This document shows positions 24,609-31,703 of a stretch of 54,814 bases of DNA, piece by piece. How positions within the stretch are numbered: the stretch's first letter is position 1; every line of letters starts with the position of its first letter. Source of the stretch: Chloroflexota bacterium (GTDB lineage Bacteria > Chloroflexota > UBA6077 > CF-72); the NCBI GenBank assembly GCA_019247515.1, contig JAFAOS010000089.1:1-54814 (forward strand). The letters run 5' to 3'. Position numbers and translations under genes: made by a program. The notes below the pieces were generated by a model that was not told the DNA's origin, did not search any database, and was given only the letters and a program-made list of their open reading frames with translations.

Positions 24609-24659
24609 TCAGGTCACGATCATCATCAGCCCCGGGCGGGGCTGTTGCTGAGGACGCAC
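24609..24659 (-). CDS. Putative 16-residue leader peptide upstream of lysE
   Basis: A GTG-initiated ORF reading MRPQQQPRPGLMMIVT (first residue from GTG), preceded by GGAAC. It ends 38 nt before the terminator hairpin. The last five codons are Met-Met-Ile-Val-Thr, a cluster suited to sensing those amino acids by ribosome pausing. The codons just before them form the right arm of a small hairpin (CAGCCCC/GGGGCTG at 24627-24644). Real translation is not proven; the context makes it plausible. Confidence 0.4.
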   Translation of the reverse strand: MRPQQQPRPGLMMIVT

Positions 24660-24690
24660 GTTCCAGACGGGACGCGGGGTCACACCGCCC

Positions 24691-24696
24691 AGTATA
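24691..24696 (-). promoter_or_regulatory. Candidate -10 element for the lysE leader transcript
   Basis: TATACT on the minus strand, 32 bp before the leader ORF, matches 5 of 6 consensus positions. No good -35 hexamer lies at 16-18 bp (sequence there is GC-rich), so the promoter assignment is tentative. It would give a leader RNA of about 190 nt. Confidence 0.35.
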
Positions 24697-24789
24697 GCCG
24701 GCGCGCGCCGTCGCCTGAGCCAGCCAGATCGACCGGACAGATCCACGAACAATCCTTGTAACGTTTGGGCGCGCGGCGGCGTGGTGCTG

Positions 24790-25461
24790 ATGGATAGTCC
24801 TGTGTCAGCCGCGGTCATTGCCCACACGCTCAGCGCCCCCTGGTCGTCGCCGGTGAACGCCCGAGCCTACGAATCCGATCACGACATGGCGCTGTCCATC
24901 GAGGGACAGCAAGTCGTCGCCGCGCGTCGTAATGAGCCGGGTGCGTTTGAGGCGCTGGTGCGGCGCCACCAGGGACCGCTCTACAACTTTTGCTTGCGCA
25001 TGCTCGGACAGTCCGAAGACGCGGCCGACGTCGCCCAGGAGACTTTCGTCCAGTTGTACAGCCATCTCGGACGCCTGGACGCACGTGAACCACTTGCGCC
25101 CTGGCTGTTCCGCGTGGCTCGGAATCGCTGCATCGACGTCATTCGCCGACGGCGGACCGTGCCACTGGGCATTGTCGACGATTCCGGCGACAACCTGAGC
25201 TCGCTCGAGCCCGCCGACGACGAGCCACTGCCCGACGAGCTCGCCGAACGCGCCGATCTGCAACGGCTGTTATCGAGCGCGATCGCCGCCCTGCCGGCGA
25301 TCTACAGCGAGGTGGTCGCACTGCGCTACGCGGGCGATCGTTCGTTTGCCGAGATTGCCCAGATCCTGGACTGCGACGAGGGCGCGGCACGAGTACGCTT
25401 CCATCGCGCCAAAGGACTTCTGCGGCGCCAATTGCGCGCTCTGGTCGAAGCGGGCACCTGA
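24790..25461 (+). CDS. ECF-type RNA polymerase sigma factor
   Basis: About 223 residues. Region 2 is seen in FEALVRRHQGPLYNFCLRML, EDAADVAQETFVQLYSHLGR and PWLFRVARNRCIDVIRRRR. Region 4 has LPAIYSEVVALRYAGDRSFA, EIAQILDCDEGAARVRFHRA. The spacing and absence of region 3 mark an extracytoplasmic-function sigma factor. The start is uncertain: the first 30-35 residues are unconserved, and the ATG at 24886 would give a more usual length. A membrane protein gene follows after 12 bp, and a DUF5666-like gene after that, so the sigma factor is probably held at the membrane by its neighbour. Confidence 0.93.
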   Translation: MDSPVSAAVIAHTLSAPWSSPVNARAYESDHDMALSIEGQQVVAARRNEPGAFEALVRRHQGPLYNFCLRMLGQSEDAADVAQETFVQLYSHLGRLDAREPLAPWLFRVARNRCIDVIRRRRTVPLGIVDDSGDNLSSLEPADDEPLPDELAERADLQRLLSSAIAALPAIYSEVVALRYAGDRSFAEIAQILDCDEGAARVRFHRAKGLLRRQLRALVEAGT

Positions 25462-25473
25462 CAACTTCGCTGG

Positions 25474-25938
25474 ATGGACACGCCCATGCACGAACCAAAC
25501 CGACCGCCATCCCATTTCGAAGACGCCTATCCCGACGAGGTCGACCGTCTGTTCGCGCGGCTCGACCGAGCGCCGGTGCCGGATGATCTGACCGCTCGGG
25601 TCCTGTCCAGCACGGTCGAGCGCACCAACGCGACGCGCGCGGTGCTGGCCTGGCCATGGATGGTGGCGTGCCTGCTGGCGCTGGGGCTGCTGACCATTGC
25701 CGGCTACGAGCTGGGCGCCAGCCTGGCCGCCACTGATGGGCTCGAGCTGGTCGCCGCCATTTTCACCGACGCCGGTCTGCTGGCAACCGCGCCCGGCGAC
25801 GTTCTCGCGGCCCTGAACGAGGTGGTGCCGTGGACGCTGGTCGTGATGGCTGGCGTGAGCGGCGCGCTGCTGATTCTGGCGGCTGGCAATATCGTGTCCC
25901 GAGCGCCGGGCTCGCTCCGCCCGCACAAGGTCGCGTAA
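25474..25938 (+). CDS. Two-helix membrane protein, probable anti-sigma factor
   Basis: 154 residues. The cytosolic N-terminus (1-55) contains YPDEVDRLFARLDRAPVPDD and LTARVLSSTV, a pattern often seen at the start of anti-sigma proteins. Two transmembrane segments follow, near 60-82 (WPWMVACLLALGLLTIAGY) and 118-140 (WTLVVMAGVSGALLILAAG). There is no HxxxCxxC zinc anti-sigma motif, so it is not of the canonical ZAS type. The assignment rests mainly on position 12 bp after the ECF sigma gene. Alternatively it is merely a small membrane protein of the same operon. Confidence 0.65.
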   Translation: MDTPMHEPNRPPSHFEDAYPDEVDRLFARLDRAPVPDDLTARVLSSTVERTNATRAVLAWPWMVACLLALGLLTIAGYELGASLAATDGLELVAAIFTDAGLLATAPGDVLAALNEVVPWTLVVMAGVSGALLILAAGNIVSRAPGSLRPHKVA

Positions 25939-25959
25939 GGACTGGATAGGCAACCCAGC

Positions 25960-26469
25960 GTGTCAGCCTGGCTCAAGCGATTCAGCCTGCACCTGGCCGC
26001 CGCCGTCGGCGCGACCGGGGTGTTCGTGGCCGCCGTGGCGGTCGGCGCGAATCAGACGCGTCAGCAGACGGAGATCAGCCAGCCACCGGTGGCGACGATC
26101 GTGCGGCCGCGCCCGCCGAGCGGACAGCGGCGACCCACCGTGGTCGTGGCCACGCCGACGCCCCAGTCACCGCCGAGCACGTCGACGCCGGCAGACAGCG
26201 CCGGCCAGCCAGCGGGCGCCGCGGTGCGGCCCGAACGCAGCCTGGCCGGCACCATTCAATCGGTGGGCGCCGACAGCTTGCAGGTGGTCGGCGTCGGCGG
26301 GCGCACGTGGACGGTCGAACCCGCGCCGGGGGCGCTGATCCGTCTAAATGGCAAAGCAGCCAGGCTGGACGCGCTGCAACCCGGCGACGGCGTGGTGATC
26401 CTGGGTCAGGCACAGCCCAGGCCGGGGCTGCGGTTTCTGGCGCACGCGATCACGGCCAAAGCGAAGTAG
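25960..26469 (+). CDS. Exported DUF5666-like protein
   Basis: 169 residues from GTG. A signal or anchor helix (SLHLAAAVGATGVFVAAVAV) is followed by a Pro/Thr/Arg-rich linker (30-85). The C-terminal beta domain (about 90-165) reads GTIQSVGADSLQVVGVGGRT, then a WTVEP strand and LDALQPGDGVVILGQ, the OB-like pattern of DUF5666. It is the third gene of the ECF sigma unit and could be the extracytoplasmic output or part of the sensing system. Convergent with hisD, with only 14 bp between stops. Confidence 0.72.
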   Translation: MSAWLKRFSLHLAAAVGATGVFVAAVAVGANQTRQQTEISQPPVATIVRPRPPSGQRRPTVVVATPTPQSPPSTSTPADSAGQPAGAAVRPERSLAGTIQSVGADSLQVVGVGGRTWTVEPAPGALIRLNGKAARLDALQPGDGVVILGQAQPRPGLRFLAHAITAKAK

Positions 26470-26483
26470 CGCGCCGACACCCT

Positions 26484-27887
26484 TCAGACCTCTGTAGTCT
26501 CGCGGCGTCTGACCTCGGGTCCTTCGCCGAGCGCCACGAGCCGACACTCGACCGCCCTCGCGTGCGCCTCCAGACTCTCCGCACGCGCGAGGATCACCGC
26601 CGGCGGCCCGGCTTCACGCAGGTCGTCTGGCCCGAGCCCGAAGACCGAGATCACCTTGAGAAAGTCGTCGACGTTCACCGGCGAGGAAAACCGCGCCGTG
26701 CCGCCCGTCGGCATGATGTGGCTCGGGCCCGCCGTGTAATCGCCAATCGCCTCGGCGTTGAGCTCACCCAGGAACACGCCCCCCGCGTGCCGCACCTTAC
26801 CCAGCCAGGTCCACGGGTCGCGGACGGCCAGGCACAGGTGCTCGCCAGCGAAGGCGTTCGCCAGGTCGATCGCCTCGTCGAGGTCGCGCGTTTCGGCGAT
26901 GCCGCCCCGATTAGCCAGCGACTCCTCGACGATGGCCCGACGTGGCAGTGTCTGGACCTGCTCGGCCACCTCCGCATCAACCGCCTCCGCCAGGCTGACG
27001 TCGGGCGTGATCAGCAGCGAGCACGCGAGCGGATCGTGCTCGGCCTGCGCCAACAGGTCGGCGGCGACCCAGGCCGGATTGGCGGAATCGTCGGCGACGA
27101 CCAGGCACTCGGTGGGTCCAGGCAGCGCTTCGATCCCGACCTGGCCGAAGACCATGCGTTTGGCCAGCACGACAAAGATGTTGCCGGGCCCAACGATCTT
27201 GTCCACTCGCGGCAGGCTTTCGGTGCCATACGCCAGGCCGCCGATCGCCTGAGCACCGCCCACCCGGTACACCGCGTCGATGTTGGCGACGCGCGCCGCG
27301 GCGAGCAGGACGTCGGACACGTCGTGGTTCGAGCCACCAGGCGGGGAGGCGAGCACGACTTCTTTGACTTCGGCGACCCGGGCAGGAATAGCGGCCATCA
27401 GCACGCTGCTCGGATACGGGGCTCGGCCGCCGGGCGCGTACACCGCCACGCGCTCCAGCGGACGGATCAGCTGTCCGAGCGCGCCGCCCGCCGGGCTGTG
27501 ATCGAGCCATGAGCGCCGCCGAGTGTGCTCGTGAAACGCGCGAATCCGCTGGGCGGCGGCTTCGAGGGCAGCCATGATCGGCTCGCCGACGCGCTGGACG
27601 GCCGCGTCGATCTGCGCCTGGGCGACCCGCAGCTCACCAACTTCGGCACGGTCGAAGGCGAGCGTGTACTGGCGCAGCGCGGCGTCGCCGCGGGTACGAA
27701 CGTCGTCGAGGACGCGGCGGACGACCTCCTCGGCGCCCAGGTCGGCCTGGAAGGTCTCTCGAATGCGGTCGCGCACGGCCGCGGGCAGCGCATCAGCATC
27801 GACCGCCAGCCGTCCGCGGTCACCAAGCAGCGCCCCGCGTGCCTCGGCAGCGCTCCGAAACCGCCGAATGACTCCCGACGCGACCAT
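26484..27887 (-). CDS. hisD: Histidinol dehydrogenase
   Basis: 467 residues. Diagnostic segments are GGRAPYPSSVLMAAIPA, VYRVGGAQAIGGLAYGTESL, VDKIVGPGNIFV, GPTECLVVADD with AQAEHDPLAC (zinc-binding Gln and His), and SHIMPTGGTARFSS near 385. HisD performs the last two oxidations of histidine synthesis, L-histidinol to histidine with NAD+ in the cytosol. The protein is about 30 residues longer than usual because of an Arg-rich C-terminal tail. Other his genes are not in the window, so it is separated from a his operon. The PQQ-propeller lipoprotein gene is 67 bp upstream on the same strand. Confidence 0.95.
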   Translation of the reverse strand: MVASGVIRRFRSAAEARGALLGDRGRLAVDADALPAAVRDRIRETFQADLGAEEVVRRVLDDVRTRGDAALRQYTLAFDRAEVGELRVAQAQIDAAVQRVGEPIMAALEAAAQRIRAFHEHTRRRSWLDHSPAGGALGQLIRPLERVAVYAPGGRAPYPSSVLMAAIPARVAEVKEVVLASPPGGSNHDVSDVLLAAARVANIDAVYRVGGAQAIGGLAYGTESLPRVDKIVGPGNIFVVLAKRMVFGQVGIEALPGPTECLVVADDSANPAWVAADLLAQAEHDPLACSLLITPDVSLAEAVDAEVAEQVQTLPRRAIVEESLANRGGIAETRDLDEAIDLANAFAGEHLCLAVRDPWTWLGKVRHAGGVFLGELNAEAIGDYTAGPSHIMPTGGTARFSSPVNVDDFLKVISVFGLGPDDLREAGPPAVILARAESLEAHARAVECRLVALGEGPEVRRRETTEV

Positions 27888-27954
27888 TTCGGGAGGATAA
27901 CGCCCACGCTGAACATTCGGGCTCTGATCATAAATATGCCCAGTAAACCGATGT

Positions 27955-29520
27955 TCAGCCGACGACCTGAACCACGCCGCCGCGATCGGCGAAGATCAGC
28001 GTGCCGTCGGGGCGGATCGAGGGGGCGCACCAGATCTGGTTTTTGACGTCCAGGTCCCAGAGCTGCTCGCCGCTGGCGCTGTCCACCGCGTACAGGTGCT
28101 CGATCGTCGTGCCGGTGTACAGCGTCCCGCGACTATCCAGCACCGACGACGCGAAGATGGACCCGTAGACCGGGAACTGCCAACGCTTGGAGCCGTCCGC
28201 GGTGTTCACGGCGTAGATGCCGCCCTTGTTGGCGCCGAAGTAGATCGTCTTGCTGTCGGCACTGAGCGCGGGCGTCGTCCAGATGCCGGCCAGCTCGCGC
28301 TCGGCTTCGAATACCCACTTCATGCTGCCGTCCGGCGCCACCGCGTACATGTTGCTGTTGTTGGCACCGATGTAGATCGTCCCGTCCGGACCAACCGTCG
28401 GCGAAGCGCCGCTGCCAATGCCGCTCGCGCCACCTCCTCCGCCGCCGCCTGGCCCCGACGGCGTGCTGGTCAGCAGCGGGGTGGGACCCAGGTGCTCGCC
28501 AAAATCGAAGCTCCACTTGATCTGACCTTGCGGGTCGACGGCATACATCTTTCCGTCGGAGGTCGGGTGGTACACCGTGCCATCTGATCCCAGCGCGGGC
28601 GCCGACTTCAGCGTGGGGCCGGTCATCGCGGTCCACTTCACCTTGCCGTCGGAGGTCACCGCGAAGAGCTGGCCGGCGGCCGTGCCAACGTAGATCGTGC
28701 CCTCCGGACCGACGGTCGGCGAGGCCATCACACGCGTGGCGCCCAGGTCGACGCTCCACACCATCTGCGGCGACGGACCCGACGGCGCCGTGTTCAGGGC
28801 GTAGAGCGTGGCCGAGCCAGGCGCGTTGAAGCCACCCGAGGCGAAGCCCAGATAGATCACGCTGCCGTCGCTGTTCAGGGCAGGCGTGCCATGGTATGAG
28901 CCTGCCATCGGCGGATGGAAGCGCCACACGACCTGGAGCTGGTCGCTGGCGGTCGAGCTGTTCTGCAAGGCGAACAGGACGCCGGGGAAGTCCGCGACAT
29001 AGAACGCACCATCGGCGCCGACCACGCCCGAGGCCTGGACGTCAACACGCGGCATCGCGGGGTCAGACGGGATGTTGTCGGGGGTGGAGAGGTCGTAGCG
29101 ACGCAAGACGCTGGCCTGCTGCCGCGGACCGGCGAATGAGCTGCGGCCGGAGTGCTGCGGGTCCTGCTGGTACATCTGCTTGGCCGGCTGCTTGCCAGCC
29201 GCCGCGGGCGAAGCCGCCGCGACCGGCGCGGCCGCCCGCCCCGCCGGTGCAACCGTGGCGGCCGGCTGGGCGATCGCGACTGGCGAGGCCACGGCGACCG
29301 GTGAGGCAGCCGCCGCCGCGGCCGGCGAAGCCGAGGGCGCCGGGCTGGCGAAGGGCAAAGACGGCGTCGGACCCGCCGCGCCGGCGGCAGGCGCCTGGGT
29401 AGGCGCCGCCGCCGGCGCATTCGTCGGTGCGGGCGTCGATCCGCCGGCGCAAGCCGCCAGCAGCCCGCTGCCACCCGCGACCAGCGCGATGTTCAGGAAG
29501 TGGCGTCGAGTCACGTGCAT
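27955..29520 (-). CDS. PQQ-like beta-propeller lipoprotein
   Basis: 521 residues. The N-terminus is a lipoprotein signal with lipobox LLAAC (Cys24) preceded by TRRHFLN, a possible Tat motif. A low-complexity Ala/Pro/Ser linker runs to about 110. Then come seven or so beta-propeller blades with repeated DGT(I/V)Y.G or SDG.(V/M)YAV motifs (TVGPEGTIYVGT, TVGPDGTIYIGA, SRGTLYTGT) and Trp near the blade ends. A Gly-rich loop interrupts the middle. The fold matches PQQ-binding-like/BamB-type propellers, usually scaffolds; binding of PQQ itself cannot be shown. It would be anchored outside the membrane. Confidence 0.88.
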   Translation of the reverse strand: MHVTRRHFLNIALVAGGSGLLAACAGGSTPAPTNAPAAAPTQAPAAGAAGPTPSLPFASPAPSASPAAAAAASPVAVASPVAIAQPAATVAPAGRAAAPVAAASPAAAGKQPAKQMYQQDPQHSGRSSFAGPRQQASVLRRYDLSTPDNIPSDPAMPRVDVQASGVVGADGAFYVADFPGVLFALQNSSTASDQLQVVWRFHPPMAGSYHGTPALNSDGSVIYLGFASGGFNAPGSATLYALNTAPSGPSPQMVWSVDLGATRVMASPTVGPEGTIYVGTAAGQLFAVTSDGKVKWTAMTGPTLKSAPALGSDGTVYHPTSDGKMYAVDPQGQIKWSFDFGEHLGPTPLLTSTPSGPGGGGGGGASGIGSGASPTVGPDGTIYIGANNSNMYAVAPDGSMKWVFEAERELAGIWTTPALSADSKTIYFGANKGGIYAVNTADGSKRWQFPVYGSIFASSVLDSRGTLYTGTTIEHLYAVDSASGEQLWDLDVKNQIWCAPSIRPDGTLIFADRGGVVQVVG

Positions 29521-29637
29521 TCAATTCGCAGCGTAAGTCGACCACTCGCATCCCGCCCGAAAATGCGCGAACTCCGTCCGGAGAAGCTGCTTGGGGACTT
29601 TAGTTCGAGCTCAACTGGCCTGCGGTAGGCTCTGGGT

Positions 29638-30360
29638 GTGCCCGATCGGACTGGCGTCACGCTGGTGATCCCTGCTTGGAATGAAGCCGAGGCCATCGGC
29701 GGCGTGCTCGACGAGGTGCCGCCTGGCCTGGTTGACGAGGTGCTGGTGGTCGTCGGCGCCGAGGCCGACCCCACCGGGGCGGTGGCCGCCGCCCACGGCG
29801 CACGCGTGCTGGTCCAGACCCGACCGGGGTATGGCGCGGCTTGCTGGACCGGGGCCGAAGAAGCTCTCAGGCGCAACGCCGACGTCGTCGCTTTTCTCGA
29901 CGGCGACTACGCCGACCCGCCCGAGGCCCTGGCGCGACTCCTGGCGCCGATTCGCGACGATCGCGCGGACCTGGTCCTCGGCTGTCGCGACCTGCGCCGC
30001 TACCCGCATGCGCTGCCGCCACACGCGCGGCTTGGCAACGCGCTGGTCTGCGGGCTGATGCGCTGCCTGCTGCGGACGGACTTCCGCGACCTGCCCTCCT
30101 ACAAGGTCATCCGGGCCACCGCGCTGCGGCAGCTCGACATGCGCGAGATGACGTACGGCTGGACCGTCGAGATGCTCGCCAAAGCCGCGCGCGCGCACCT
30201 GCGCATCGAGCAGATCCCGGTCGAGTACCGCCCGCGCCGCGGCGGACGCTCCAAGGTGGCCGGCGATCCGCGCGGCTCGCTGCTGGCCGCGTACAAGCTG
30301 CTCGCCTGCGCGCTGACCTACGCAACCAGTCGCCAGTGGTCGGTCGTCGGTGGCCAGTAG
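29638..30360 (+). CDS. Family 2 glycosyltransferase (dolichol-phosphate-mannose-synthase-like)
   Basis: 240 residues from GTG. The GT-A nucleotide-binding pattern is present: TLVIPAWNEAEAIGGVLDEV, a VVVGAEAD strand, GYGAACWTGAEEA, and the DXD-type FLDGDYADPPE near 86-96. GWTVEMLAKAARAHLRI and the RRGGRSKVAGD loop match DPM1-like or undecaprenyl-phosphate glycosyltransferases. It lacks C-terminal membrane helices, so it is a soluble, membrane-associated enzyme. Its stop codon lies 11 bp inside the radical SAM gene, suggesting coupled expression and a shared lipid or glycan pathway. Confidence 0.88.
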   Translation: MPDRTGVTLVIPAWNEAEAIGGVLDEVPPGLVDEVLVVVGAEADPTGAVAAAHGARVLVQTRPGYGAACWTGAEEALRRNADVVAFLDGDYADPPEALARLLAPIRDDRADLVLGCRDLRRYPHALPPHARLGNALVCGLMRCLLRTDFRDLPSYKVIRATALRQLDMREMTYGWTVEMLAKAARAHLRIEQIPVEYRPRRGGRSKVAGDPRGSLLAAYKLLACALTYATSRQWSVVGGQ

Positions 30361-31420
30361 CTCCATAACTTCGGCGCCCACTGGCGCGTCCTCCCGCGAG
30401 GACCTGGTCCGACTGGCAGACAGCGCTACACCACTCCCGTCGCCCGTGGAGGCGTACTTCGAGGTCGCCAACCGCTGCAACAGCAAGTGCGCGACCTGTC
30501 CGCTCACCTTCTCTCCGCAGGAAGCCGCGCGGCAACTGTCGCTCGAGGAGTTCAAGCACCTGGTCCGTCAGCTGCCGGACCTGCGGCGCGCGGTGCTGCA
30601 GGGCATCGGCGAGCCGCTGCTCAATCGCGACCTGGCGCCGATGATCGCTCACCTGAAGACGCGCGGCGTGTACGTCGTGTTCAACACCAACGCGGCGCTG
30701 CTGACCCAGCGTCGACAGCTCGAGCTGATCGACAGCGGACTCGACGAGCTGCGCGTGTCACTCGACAGCAGCACACCCGAAACCTATCTCAAGGTGCGCG
30801 GCATCCCGGCGTTCGAGCGCGTGGTCGCCAATCTCGGCGAAATGGTTTCGACGCGCGTGTCTCAGGGCACATGCACGCCAAGGATCTCGATCTGGATGAC
30901 AGGCCTGCGGGACAACCTTCACGAGCTGCCGGACGTCGTCGACCTGGCGGGCCGCCTCGGCGTCGACGAGGTGTACCTGCAGCGCATGGTGTACTGGGGC
31001 GAAGGCCTGGCGACCAGCGAGCAGAGCATCTATCCCGGCCAGCTGGCTAGAAGCTCCGAGGTTGAGGCGATCATTGCCGAAGCGGAGCGACGCGCCGCGC
31101 GATATGGCGTTGGTTTCCGCGGCGCCGACGCGCGGCCACCCCGCGCCAGCATCCTCGAACGCGTCCCCGAACGCGAACCGTGGCGCGCGTGCAGTCGCCC
31201 GCTGCGCCTGGCGTACGTGACCGCGCAGGGCACGGCGCTGCCGTGCTGCATCGCGCCATTTACGGACGCACCGTTCGAGAGCATCCGCCTCGGCAACTAT
31301 CTGCAAGATGGCGTTGCCGGCGTGTGGAACGGCGAGGCGTACCAACGGTTTCGACAGCAGCTGTACTCGTCGGAGCCGCCGGCCGCGTGTCGCCACTGCG
31401 GGCTCGCGTGGAGTCTCTGA
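30350..31420 (+). CDS. Radical SAM protein with C-terminal SPASM-like Cys cluster
   Basis: 356 residues from GTG. The radical SAM 4Fe-4S motif is CNSKCATC at about 43-50, with GIGEPLLNRDL (SAM-binding Gly-Glu) and SLDSSTPETYLKVRG. The C-terminal third has CSRPLRLAYVTAQGTALPCC and ends CRHCGLAWSL, a SPASM-type set for an auxiliary cluster. Proteins of this type modify peptides or small substrates, or act on sugars; the substrate is unknown. The start overlaps the GT2 stop by 11 bp. No precursor peptide gene is seen within 300 bp on either side. Confidence 0.88.
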   Translation: MASSSITSAPTGASSREDLVRLADSATPLPSPVEAYFEVANRCNSKCATCPLTFSPQEAARQLSLEEFKHLVRQLPDLRRAVLQGIGEPLLNRDLAPMIAHLKTRGVYVVFNTNAALLTQRRQLELIDSGLDELRVSLDSSTPETYLKVRGIPAFERVVANLGEMVSTRVSQGTCTPRISIWMTGLRDNLHELPDVVDLAGRLGVDEVYLQRMVYWGEGLATSEQSIYPGQLARSSEVEAIIAEAERRAARYGVGFRGADARPPRASILERVPEREPWRACSRPLRLAYVTAQGTALPCCIAPFTDAPFESIRLGNYLQDGVAGVWNGEAYQRFRQQLYSSEPPAACRHCGLAWSL

Positions 31421-31427
31421 CGCTCAC

Positions 31428-31500
31428 AACAAGTTTCGTTAGGCGGTCGCAAGCCGAGTTACAGATGGCGCTGAACAAGTTTTTTAGGCAGTCGCAAGCC
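31428..31500. repeat. Imperfect 27-28-bp direct repeat
   Basis: AACAAGTTTCGTTAGGCGGT followed by CGCAAGCC (31428-31455) recurs as AACAAGTTTTTTAGGCAGTC followed by GCAAGCC (31474-31500), 46 bp apart with one indel and two substitutions. It lies 8 bp after the radical SAM stop, in a 283-bp gap that otherwise shows nothing convincing. A tiny frame (MALNKFF...) overlaps the second copy but has no support. Confidence 0.6.
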
Positions 31501-31703
31501 TGCGGGTTCTCTCAACTCCCCAGGGGCTACTCGCCCTGGACCCGCGCATCGTGACCGCCCGTTACTCGGTGGCCGACAGTTCTGTTTGCGCCGTGGTATG
31601 CAAGGTCTCGCCGTGATCGGGTTCCGCGTCGACAACCACGAAAACCTGCACGTAGCGGCCTCCATGCTCTCCGGATCTCCCTCAGCGTGTCGTCAGGGCT
31701 GAT

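Noticed and set aside
26307..27512. Plus-strand frame of about 400 codons across hisD
   Set aside because: Antisense of hisD, which has all catalytic motifs.
31428..31455. Integron attC site (GTTAGGC core-like)
   Set aside because: No matching inverse core (GCCTAAC) or paired arms and no integrase in the window.
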